Source: Hyphomonadaceae bacterium (GTDB taxonomy: Bacteria; Pseudomonadota; Alphaproteobacteria; Caulobacterales; Hyphomonadaceae). From it: a stretch of 7,408 nucleotides of DNA. Under the pieces are notes generated by a model, which saw only the letters and a list, made by a program, of their open reading frames with translations, had not been told where the DNA came from and searched no databases. The DNA lies in assembly GCA_030696545.1 (NCBI GenBank), contig JAUYSA010000243.1:1-7408 (forward strand), written 5' to 3'. The position numbers and the translations under genes were made by a program. Positions within the stretch are counted from its first letter, which is position 1, and the number at the start of each line of letters is the position of its first letter. This document shows, piece by piece, positions 1 through 6,231 of this stretch.

Positions 1-2
1 GT

Positions 3-1100
3 CTGCCGGGCGAGTTCTACCAGCTCGACTTGGAGATGAGCTTCGTCACGCAGGAAGATGTGTGGGACACGATGGAGCCCGTCCTCCGCGGCGTGTTCGA
101 GGAGTTCGGCAACGGCAAACCCGTCACCCAGAAATTCCCGCGCATCCCGTACGACACTTCGATCCGGAAATACGGCTCGGACAAGCCCGACCTGCGTAAC
201 CCGATCGAGATGGACAACGTCTCTGATCACTTCCGTGGCTCTGGCTTCAAGGTATTCGCCGGCATGCTGGAGAAGGATGCCAAGAACGAGGTCTGGGGCA
301 TCCCGGCGAAGGGTGGCGGCAGCCGCGCTTTCTGCGACAAGATGAACTCATGGGCGCAGCAGCAAGGCCAGCCCGGCCTCGGCTACATATTCTGGCGTGA
401 AGGCGAGGAGGGCGGAGCCGGTCCCGTCGCCAAGAATATCGGCCCCGAACGTACCGAAGCCATCCGCCAGCAGTTCGGACTTGCAGTTGGCGATGCGATC
501 TTCTTCACCGCTGGCCTGCCGTCCGCCTTCTATAAATTCGCAGGCGAAGCCCGTAACCGCGTTGGGACCGAGCTGGGCCTTACGCAGCCCGATCAGTTCG
601 CCTGCTGCTGGATTGTCGACTTCCCCTTCTACGAATGGAACGAGGACGAGAAGCGCGTCGACTTTGCGCATAACCCGTTCTCCATGCCGCAGGGCGGCCT
701 GGAAGCCCTGAATGGTTCCGCTGATCCGCTGAGCCTGAAGGCGTTCCAGTACGACATGGTCTGCAACGGCTACGAGATCGCTTCCGGCTCCATCCGTAAC
801 GCGAGCCCGGAGACAATGGTGCGCGCGTTCGAGATAACTGGTCTCAGCAAGGCCGACGTCGAAGCACAGTTCGGCGGCATGTATCGCGCGTTCCAGTTCG
901 GCGCCCCGCCTCACGGCGGCATGGCGGCGGGTGTGGACCGCGTTGTGATGCTAGTTTGCGGTGTCCAGAACCTCCGCGAGATCACCCTGTTCCCAATGAA
1001 CCAGCAGGCGCAGGACCTTCTGATGAATGCGCCGAGTGACGCTTCAACCAAGCAGCTTCGCGAATTGGGTATTCGCGTTGTTGCTCAGGAAAAGAAGTAA
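3..1100 (+). CDS. aspS: Aspartyl-tRNA synthetase, C-terminal part (5' end outside window)
   Basis: Class II aminoacyl-tRNA synthetase that charges tRNA with aspartate in the cytoplasm. The reading frame is open from base 3, so the gene is cut at the left edge: 365 residues are present, and bacterial AspRS is usually about 590-600, so the N-terminal anticodon-binding OB fold and the start of the catalytic domain are missing. The first residues (LPGEFYQLDLEMSF) follow class II motif 2. A GAD-type insertion spans roughly bases 245-515. The AspRS block HNPFSMP is near 675-695, and motif 3 (GVDRVVML) is at about 930-953. The C-terminal signature LREITLFPMNQQAQDLL follows, and the frame ends at TAA. 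In many alphaproteobacteria AspRS is non-discriminating and also charges tRNA-Asn; the sequence alone does not settle that here. No truncation or frameshift is visible. The 3' neighbour is separated by 244 bases and is probably transcribed separately. Confidence 0.97.
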   Translation: MPGEFYQLDLEMSFVTQEDVWDTMEPVLRGVFEEFGNGKPVTQKFPRIPYDTSIRKYGSDKPDLRNPIEMDNVSDHFRGSGFKVFAGMLEKDAKNEVWGIPAKGGGSRAFCDKMNSWAQQQGQPGLGYIFWREGEEGGAGPVAKNIGPERTEAIRQQFGLAVGDAIFFTAGLPSAFYKFAGEARNRVGTELGLTQPDQFACCWIVDFPFYEWNEDEKRVDFAHNPFSMPQGGLEALNGSADPLSLKAFQYDMVCNGYEIASGSIRNASPETMVRAFEITGLSKADVEAQFGGMYRAFQFGAPPHGGMAAGVDRVVMLVCGVQNLREITLFPMNQQAQDLLMNAPSDASTKQLRELGIRVVAQEKK

Positions 1101-1163
1101 ATCTTCGCGAGCCCGACACGGCGCTAACGATGCTTACGGCGGGTACATAAACCTTGAAATCAC

Positions 1164-1200
1164 CTGCGGCGGCAGGCTCTTTTCGGGGCTGTCGCCGCAG
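1164..1200. terminator. GC-rich hairpin downstream of aspS (possible terminator or operator)
   Basis: CTGCGGCG (1164-1171) is the exact reverse complement of CGCCGCAG (1193-1200). The stem extends inward through one G-U pair and CAG/CTG, giving a 12-pair stem (1164-1175 with 1189-1200) around a 13-base loop. It starts 64 bases after the aspS stop and lies between aspS and the ParA-like gene. No T-run follows, so it is not a canonical intrinsic terminator. It could end the aspS transcript, or be a site upstream of the ParA/RHH unit. Confidence 0.4.
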
Positions 1201-1316
1201 CCGCATTTACGTTCACCCATCTTAACGGCGCTGCTCAAATCGCCAGTGTTGCGATAGGCCTGCGCTAAAACGCCTGCCGTCAACCTGCATGTGTTCCAGA
1301 GCCGCGCCTTGCGCCT

Positions 1317-1337
1317 GGCCGGGACACAGGGCCGGGA
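1317..1337 (+). repeat. 8-base direct repeat over the ParA gene's ribosome binding site
   Basis: GGCCGGGA occurs at 1317-1324 and again at 1330-1337, a 13-base period. The second copy runs into the purine-rich ribosome binding site GGGAGAGGG (1334-1342), which precedes the ATG at 1345. A site here could serve autoregulation of the ParA/RHH unit, but in GC-rich DNA the repeat may be chance. Confidence 0.3.
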
Positions 1338-1344
1338 GAGGGTT

Positions 1345-2358
1345 ATGACTGACGGCGTTCGGATTGTGGTTTTTGCCTCCCAAAAGGGCGGGTCTGGCAA
1401 GACCACGTTGTCGGGGCACATAGCGGTGGAAGCCGAGCGCGCAGGCGATGGGCCGGTCGCACTGATCGATACGGACCCGCAGGGTTCGCTGGCGAAATGG
1501 TGGAACGCCCGTGCGGCTTCAACGCCAGCCTTCGCGCAGGCTTCCCTTGAAGAGCTGGATGCCTGTCTCGACCACCTCAAGAGCATCGGTTTCAAACTGA
1601 TCGTGATCGACACGCCCCCGGCGGTGACGCAGACCATCGCCCATGTCGTTCAGCGCGCCGACCTGGTCGTCGTACCGACGCGTCCCAGCCCGCATGATCT
1701 TCGCGCCGTTGGGCCAACGGTCGACATTGCGGACAGCCTGAACAAGTCGCTGGTCTTCGTCGTGAACTCGGCCACACCACGCGCGCGTATCACATCTGAA
1801 ACTGCTGTTGCGCTTTCACAGCATGGTGTCGTTGCGCCGGTGACGCTGCACCACAGGGTCGACTTCGCCGCATCCATGATCGATGGGCGCACCGTTGGCG
1901 ATATCCAGCCCGAGTCGAAGTCGGCGCTCGAAGTCTCGGCGTTGTGGATGTACCTGCGCGGCCGCCTTGCCAAGCTTTACGGCGGCGCCGACGTACACTG
2001 GGCCGAGAAGGCGAGGGCAGATTTCTCGACAGCCGTGCTCACGCCGGAGTCGCCCATGCAGGCGCCGCGTCCGGCGGTTGATGAAGATGACGAGGAAGCT
2101 TGGGACATGGACCTCCCGGCCTGGGCCAACATCGCCGTGGCCAACGCAACCGCTGACCGCCGAAAGACGGGAGGACCGCCCCGTTCGGCCATGCCGGGGC
2201 AGGCGGCTGCCCGCGCAAATGCTCCGGGTGCTGTACTGGAAGCTGTTCGCCCGGTCGAGCCAAATGCGCTTGAGCGGCGCAAGTCGGACCGGGGACCGCC
2301 GATCGGGCAGCCGGACCGGCGCCAGGCGCGCAGCTTCGGCCGCCGGCCGACGCACTGA
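1345..2358 (+). CDS. Orphan ParA/MinD-family ATPase with long C-terminal extension
   Basis: 337-residue cytoplasmic P-loop ATPase of the ParA/MinD superfamily. The deviant Walker A motif KGGSGKTT is at residues 14-21 with both the signature lysine (K14) and the P-loop lysine (K19). The switch I/Walker A' motif DTDPQGS is at 42-48 and Walker B (IVIDTPP, D89) at 86-92. Family members bind ATP, dimerise and use patterned ATP hydrolysis to position DNA or protein cargo. The ATPase fold ends near residue 215. The remaining ~120 residues contain an acidic patch (DEDDEE, 246-251), an Ala/Pro-rich stretch and an Arg-rich tail, and look disordered; most ParA proteins lack such a tail. I chose ATG 1345 because GGGAGAGGG lies just upstream and the Walker A motif then sits at the usual place. 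An in-frame start at 1291 would add 18 unconserved residues. There is no N-terminal helix-turn-helix as in P1-type plasmid ParA, and no ParB follows. It probably forms an operon with the next gene. Confidence 0.93.
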   Translation: MTDGVRIVVFASQKGGSGKTTLSGHIAVEAERAGDGPVALIDTDPQGSLAKWWNARAASTPAFAQASLEELDACLDHLKSIGFKLIVIDTPPAVTQTIAHVVQRADLVVVPTRPSPHDLRAVGPTVDIADSLNKSLVFVVNSATPRARITSETAVALSQHGVVAPVTLHHRVDFAASMIDGRTVGDIQPESKSALEVSALWMYLRGRLAKLYGGADVHWAEKARADFSTAVLTPESPMQAPRPAVDEDDEEAWDMDLPAWANIAVANATADRRKTGGPPRSAMPGQAAARANAPGAVLEAVRPVEPNALERRKSDRGPPIGQPDRRQARSFGRRPTH

Positions 2359-2369
2359 GGGCAGACCCC

Positions 2370-2918
2370 ATGTCAGCACCCCAGTACGCATCACTCAGCG
2401 CTGGCCTGCTTGCCCGGAAGGGCGAGGCAAAGCCGTCGCAGGAACCATCATTCGGATCGAAGCCGTGGCAGCCGCCGGTCGTTCCGGTTGCGATCACCTC
2501 CCCCCCGGCCAGGTCGCAGGCCGTGCCCTACGCGCCTGCCACGGCTTCGAACGCCCCGGAAATTCCAACGGCGAAGGTGCGCCTCAACGAGGTCGCGGCC
2601 GTGTGGCCGCAGGCGAAGCCTAGCCATTCCGTTGATCACGATGGCACAGGGTGGGTTCCTTCCCGTGGACAGACTGCGCCGCCCGTGAACTACGCCCAGC
2701 CTGTCAAGACCACGATCCGGCTCACTCACGCACAAGCGCGCGCGGTTAAGCTGGCGGCGCTTGTGCTCGACAAGCCGCAACAGGAAATCCTGACAGCTGG
2801 GTTGCTGGGAAGGCTGGAAGCGCTGGCGTGTTCTGATCTGTCCAGCTGCTCGTGCTTCAAAGCCGTGCTGGAGGGACTAAAGATGCCCGTGGCGATGGAG
2901 CCGCCGCTAGCCTACTAG
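2370..2918 (+). CDS. Putative ParA partner with ribbon-helix-helix-like segment
   Basis: 182-residue protein beginning 11 bases after the ParA-like gene's stop, with GAGGG at 2357-2361 as a likely ribosome binding site, so the two are almost certainly co-transcribed. Three parts are visible. Residues 1-20 form a short N-terminal motif (YASLSAGLLARKGEA). Residues 21-112 are rich in Pro, Ala and Ser and look like a flexible linker. Residues 113-150 have a strand (KTTIRLT) followed by two helix-like stretches, as in ribbon-helix-helix proteins such as ParG, Omega or CopG. The C-terminal tail carries three cysteines (154, 160, 162). From position and layout I infer that this protein is the partner or adaptor of the ParA-like ATPase. 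DNA binding by the RHH-like segment is inferred, not shown. I do not recognise a named family; alternatives are a cargo adaptor that does not bind DNA, or an antitoxin-like regulator. Confidence 0.75.
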   Translation: MSAPQYASLSAGLLARKGEAKPSQEPSFGSKPWQPPVVPVAITSPPARSQAVPYAPATASNAPEIPTAKVRLNEVAAVWPQAKPSHSVDHDGTGWVPSRGQTAPPVNYAQPVKTTIRLTHAQARAVKLAALVLDKPQQEILTAGLLGRLEALACSDLSSCSCFKAVLEGLKMPVAMEPPLAY

Positions 2919-2924
2919 CTGCTG

Positions 2925-3446
2925 CTAATCTTTGCAGGCGGGCAGCTTGATGCCCTTCGGCAACTTGGTTGAGGAATCGCCGCAAGCCGTGCTCAGCTGC
3001 GCCTGAGTCAGCCCTGTCGCGGTTTCGAAGTCTGCCCCTGACAGGTTCGCATTGTCGAAAATGGCTGCCGTGAAGTCTGACCTGCTGAATGCGCCGCCAA
3101 CCAACGTGGCATCCGCAAAGTCGACCTTGGAGAAGTCAGCATCTTCGGCGCGCAGGCCGAACCCGTTGACGATCGACATGTTCGCGCCGGTGAACTTCGA
3201 TTTGTCGAATGTTGAAAGGCTCAGATCTGCCTGACGCAAACGGGCGCCCGTAAGATCTAGCCCGGGCAGTTCTTGATAGGAAAGATCGACCTGGAACAGA
3301 TCGCAGCCAGGACAGGCCTTTTCGCCCATCAGCAGCCTGTGGGCTGCTGCCTTCCGGACGGCTTCATTCTGCTCTGGCGTCTGTGCCAGGGCGGTGAAGG
3401 CCATCGCACCAATGGCAACGATGGCGATCAGTATCCGCAGGAGCAT
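2925..3446 (-). CDS. Secreted pentapeptide-repeat protein
   Basis: 173-residue exported protein. Residues 1-21 form a typical Sec signal peptide: R4, a hydrophobic core to about residue 18, then ALA before Q22 as a likely signal peptidase I site. From about residue 50 to 140 there are pentapeptide repeats of the A(D/N)Lxx type (for example VDLSY, LDLTG, ADLSL, ANLSG, ADFET), which fold into a right-handed quadrilateral beta helix. Mature-part cysteines are a CPGC pair (45 and 48) plus C155 and C171, suggesting disulfides in the periplasm. The C-terminal pattern LTQAQLSTACGD...LPACKD recurs in small proteobacterial pentapeptide proteins; its function is unknown. I chose ATG 3446 because it gives a clean signal peptide. 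A TTG at 3602 would add 52 unconvincing residues. No Shine-Dalgarno sequence precedes 3446; the 14 bases upstream are pyrimidine-rich. The gene is tail-to-tail with the RHH protein gene, with 6 bases between stop codons. Confidence 0.88.
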   Translation of the reverse strand: MLLRILIAIVAIGAMAFTALAQTPEQNEAVRKAAAHRLLMGEKACPGCDLFQVDLSYQELPGLDLTGARLRQADLSLSTFDKSKFTGANMSIVNGFGLRAEDADFSKVDFADATLVGGAFSRSDFTAAIFDNANLSGADFETATGLTQAQLSTACGDSSTKLPKGIKLPACKD

Positions 3447-3460
3447 GAAAGGAAAGCGGC

Positions 3461-3526
3461 CTACGCGAGAACGGAGAGGCTCATCAGGCCGATTGCGACA
3501 ACCGCGATGAAGATGCGCTGTACCAT
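3461..3526 (-). pseudogene. Duplicate signal-peptide ORF: remnant paralogue or leader peptide
   Basis: A 21-codon ORF directly upstream of the pentapeptide gene, in a different frame, whose peptide closely matches that gene's signal peptide. Both contain R-I-x-I-A-x-V-A-I-G-x-M and end in L-A: 12 of 21 residues are identical, and most others are conservative swaps. In the gene the next codon is CAG (Q22); here it is TAG, so the ORF stops at the point where the mature protein would start. At DNA level about 41 of 66 bases match by hand count. Nine of the 12 identical residues use codons differing at the third base, which indicates past selection on the peptide rather than a fresh copy. It ends 14 bases before the ATG at 3446. 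It is either the remnant of a tandem paralogue whose mature part was deleted, or a translated leader coupling expression of the downstream gene. A weak GGGA lies about 13 bases upstream. Confidence 0.6.
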
Positions 3527-3822
3527 TAAAGTCTGGGTCCCATGTGCAGTTAAGCGGGGTTCGCCGCCGGATTAGCAACGTTCGCGCGAAGAAAGAGTTC
3601 AATCGGGGCGGTTTGCGGGCGGCTTTTTGTGCGTCTGGCGGTGGTTGGATGTTCGTTTTGTTAGATTTAGCGGCGTCGCGTTACCGAAATACCAACAACG
3701 CAGGCCCATGTCGCAGGCCAGACGCATTACATCTTCGTTCGAAACGGCAATCGCTCGTAATCCGGCAATTTTTGCAGCCCCCTGCGTCAGCGAGCCGCTG
3801 ACGCCGCACCAGCTGTTGCCCC
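3527..3822. other. Gene-poor spacer between the pentapeptide and NrdJ-like genes
   Basis: About 300 bases with locally lower GC than the flanking genes, for example around 3650-3675. Short ORFs cross it on both strands, but none has a convincing ribosome binding site or recognisable product. No tRNA cloverleaf is visible. It holds the hairpin at 3786-3802 near the end of the NrdJ-like gene and presumably the promoter for the leftward pentapeptide gene, which I could not locate with confidence. Confidence 0.5.
3786..3802 (-). terminator. Hairpin 20 bases past the NrdJ-like gene's stop
   Basis: GTCAGCG (3786-3792) and CGCTGAC (3796-3802) form a perfect 7-pair stem with a 3-base loop, beginning about 20 bases after the TAG at 3825-3823 in the leftward direction. 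A smaller 4-pair stem (GCAG/CTGC) follows at once, but there is no T-run on the transcribed strand. Position suggests transcript end or 3' protection; the lack of a U-tract makes a classical intrinsic terminator doubtful. Confidence 0.45.
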
Positions 3823-6231
3823 CTAGCCGGTCTGAACCGTCACTCCGCATGCCTCGCATACCGCAATGCCGTCGTCTGGCCGCAGGGTAAAGTGACCGCA
3901 GGTGGGGCAGGCGTCCGACAGGTATTCGGGGGAGCGCTGGGGCGTGATCGCGGCTCCTTCGGTTTCTTCCAGCCTCTCGGCAAGGCGCCGTGCGGTAAAT
4001 GGGACGATGTTGTCCGGCATGACGCCGCGGCTGAAGCCTCGCGAAATAAGCTGTTCTGGCCTCACAGGCGGTGCGGGAACGGTGGGCTCCTCGCCTTCAT
4101 TCGCGCCCGATCCCAACCCGTCATGACTGGCGTTTTCGATCTCGGCCAAGTCGTCACGACCAAGATAGGAAACGGCAAGCTCACGGAAGATGTAGTCGAG
4201 GATCGACGTCGCCTTACGGATGGAGTCGTTGCCGGTGACTTCGCCAGCTGGTTCGAAACGCGTGAATATAAAGGCGTCCACAAACTCTTCGAGCGGGACG
4301 CCGTATTGCAGACCGATCGAGATCGCGATGGCGAAATTGTTCATCAGCGACCGGAAAGCGGCGCCTTCCTTGTGCATGTCGATGAAAATCTCGCCGAGTT
4401 CGCCATCGTCGAACTCGCCCGTGTGGAGGTAAACCTTGTGACCGCCGACGGTGGCTTTCTGGATGTAGCCCTTTCGTCGATCCGGCAGGCGCCTGCGCTC
4501 GGCTACATAGACTTCGTCGTGCGCGTGGGTGTGGACCGGCGCTGCAGGTTGCGGCTGGCGCTCGAACGTTGGCGCCTGCGTCTCGGTAGCAAGCGGCGCC
4601 CGTGCCCGGCGCTTTGCTTCTGCAATCCTGTGCTGCAGCTCGCCATCGACAGCGGGACGCCCTGCTTCAATGCGCACGCCCAGTCCGGCGGCGATAGCTG
4701 CGCGGACGGAGGCATGAACCGTCATGCGCATTGTATCGGACTGTTCGCCGGTTGCGATGGTGACAACGGGCTGACGCGACACGAATGGTGCAATCGCTTT
4801 CGCAAAGCGTACGCGCGCCTCTGGCGTTACGCCGTCGGCACGCGCCAGGATGCGGGCAAGCGGTGATTTCGGATTGGAGACCGGCCGACGCCGGCCTTGG
4901 ACGGCAATGCGGGCCTCATCGACTTCGCGGGCGGAAATGCCCAGCGCGCGCAAGAGTGCTTCGCCATCGGTGTCGTAAGCTTCCGGGTCAAGTCCGAGAC
5001 GCTTGCGGATAAGCTCGTCGCCGACCACCCAGCGAGAGAAAGCCGCAGAAAGGCTCAGGCCTTCCTTCAGCGCCTGTTCGATGCGGTCCAGCGCGTCCTC
5101 GGTCAGGCCGCGCGATTCAAGCCGGTGTCGCTCGAGCCCGTCGATCTGATCGAGCGTTCGCGCGCCCAGGATGCGCAGCCGGACATCCTCTGCTTCCGTT
5201 TTGGAAGCGGTCGTGTTGAGCGCAGCAGTCACACACTCGGAAAGATCAGGCGTCTGTTCGTCTTCGTGCGCCAGAAGCAGGTCGACAGGGTCGGCGCCGC
5301 TGCTCTCAGCGGCGATCCACCTGATCGCCGCGGGCGAGGGGTGCTCGACCGAGATCGCGCCAATAGCCTCTTTTGCGAGGCCGCAGATTTTGGCCGCCGC
5401 CGCCAGGCCTTGCTCGCTATCGAATGCAAGACCGCTAGACATGACAGCGGCGGCAAGGCCAACCAACCGCACGGCGCACGACGGCGCAATCGCGTGCAGA
5501 GCTGACAGGTCGGCCGTCAGGAGAGCTTGATCGTCGCTGGAGACATACCTCGCCACGTTCAGGGCTACTGACGCTGCATTCGCATCCGTGGCCCCCTCGC
5601 CGATCCCGATCTCGACGGCTAGTCGCGTACGGCTGACACGTTCGATCGTGGACGAAACCTCGTTCGCTTCGAGGCCGGTCCAGGCCGGGATCACATAGGT
5701 CTGTCGTCCTGGCTCGCGCGCGCCCGTAGCCTGTCGGCGGAGCGTAATCGCCGCCGCGCGCGGTCCGCCCGGCGTGCATAGCGCGATCTCGACAAGCTCC
5801 GCGTCTGCGCCGGCCCTGAATGCGTCGATCAGGGCCGCGGTCGTCGGCCGTCCCTGCTCATCGGTTTCGATCGTGAGGGCTTCGAGCGCGTCCGCCACGG
5901 CCACGAAAGCCTGGGTGGCCACCGCACGGGCGGACGCAACCGATGTGGCGTCTGCGATTGCTGACAGCAGTTGCGCAGCTTCAAGCGAAGTCCCACGCGA
6001 CCCCTCGATCTGGGTGGCTGGTGAAATGGGCGTCATTCGGCGCGCGCGGATCGCCTCACAGACAGCCTCAGCGGCTTCGCTTTCGCCGCCCAGCGTCCGG
6101 ATCGCTGCGAAGTGGGCATTCAGCAGTCGGGCAGGGGGCGCATCGGCGTCCCCATGGCTGATCAAAGCCGCGCCTGTCTCCAACACGCGCGCCAGATGGC
6201 GGCTGTTCGATTTGGTTCGGGATTCGGCCAT
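3823..6231 (-). CDS. NrdJ-derived TSCPD/zinc-ribbon protein lacking the reductase core
   Basis: 802-residue cytoplasmic protein. Residues ~588-697 match the TSCPD domain near the C-terminus of B12-dependent class II ribonucleotide reductase (NrdJ): GEIFIDMHKEGA near 613, YGVPLEE at 643, FTRFEPAG at 656 and SILDYIFRELA at 676. A linker with NrdJ-like wording (LGSGANEGEEP, LISRGFSRG, DNIVPF) leads to a zinc ribbon, CxxC-x13-CxxC, at C775, C778, C792 and C795. Residues ~381-530 look like a diverged form of an upstream NrdJ stretch: AFSRWVVGDE near 397, LLRALGIS near 427, IAPFVS near 480. A His-containing linker (HTHAHDE) is near 567. Residues 1-380 are Ala-rich, probably helical, and not recognised. 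NrdJ is usually ~1200 residues; the active-site NPCGE block and cobalamin-binding barrel are absent, so reductase activity is very unlikely. A role in nucleotide sensing, RNR control or nucleic acid binding is possible but unproven. ATG 6231 is chosen for its strong ribosome binding site; an upstream in-frame ATG at 6321 lacks one. Confidence 0.9.
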   Translation of the reverse strand: MAESRTKSNSRHLARVLETGAALISHGDADAPPARLLNAHFAAIRTLGGESEAAEAVCEAIRARRMTPISPATQIEGSRGTSLEAAQLLSAIADATSVASARAVATQAFVAVADALEALTIETDEQGRPTTAALIDAFRAGADAELVEIALCTPGGPRAAAITLRRQATGAREPGRQTYVIPAWTGLEANEVSSTIERVSRTRLAVEIGIGEGATDANAASVALNVARYVSSDDQALLTADLSALHAIAPSCAVRLVGLAAAVMSSGLAFDSEQGLAAAAKICGLAKEAIGAISVEHPSPAAIRWIAAESSGADPVDLLLAHEDEQTPDLSECVTAALNTTASKTEAEDVRLRILGARTLDQIDGLERHRLESRGLTEDALDRIEQALKEGLSLSAAFSRWVVGDELIRKRLGLDPEAYDTDGEALLRALGISAREVDEARIAVQGRRRPVSNPKSPLARILARADGVTPEARVRFAKAIAPFVSRQPVVTIATGEQSDTMRMTVHASVRAAIAAGLGVRIEAGRPAVDGELQHRIAEAKRRARAPLATETQAPTFERQPQPAAPVHTHAHDEVYVAERRRLPDRRKGYIQKATVGGHKVYLHTGEFDDGELGEIFIDMHKEGAAFRSLMNNFAIAISIGLQYGVPLEEFVDAFIFTRFEPAGEVTGNDSIRKATSILDYIFRELAVSYLGRDDLAEIENASHDGLGSGANEGEEPTVPAPPVRPEQLISRGFSRGVMPDNIVPFTARRLAERLEETEGAAITPQRSPEYLSDACPTCGHFTLRPDDGIAVCEACGVTVQTG

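Noticed and set aside
348..914. Leftward 188-codon ORF inside aspS
   Set aside because: Shadow of the strongly conserved AspRS frame, with no family resemblance.
1134..1637. Leftward 167-codon ORF covering the aspS-parA spacer and the ParA N-terminus
   Set aside because: It overlaps the Walker A region on the opposite strand, and the part in the spacer has no recognisable sequence.
2906..2919. GCTAG-CCTA-CTAGC dyad at the tail-to-tail junction as a shared terminator
   Set aside because: Only five pairs and no T-run on either strand, and it overlaps the coding end of the RHH protein gene; too weak to call.
3601..3630. GC-rich stretch followed by TTTTT, resembling a terminator
   Set aside because: The GGGCGG motifs are direct, not inverted, repeats, so no stem can form.
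3734..3746. GTTCGAAAC resembling a tRNA T-loop
   Set aside because: No 5-pair T stem, no acceptor or anticodon stems around it on either strand.
3599..3859. Leftward 86-codon ORF in the gene-poor spacer overlapping the NrdJ-like gene's end
   Set aside because: No ribosome binding site, overlaps a well-supported C-terminus by 37 bases, and the product is not recognisable. It cannot be fully excluded.
3892..4866. Long rightward ORF of 324 codons antisense to the NrdJ-like gene
   Set aside because: It lies inside a frame that encodes a clear TSCPD domain on the other strand; its translation has no recognisable features. GC-rich genes often leave such open antisense frames.
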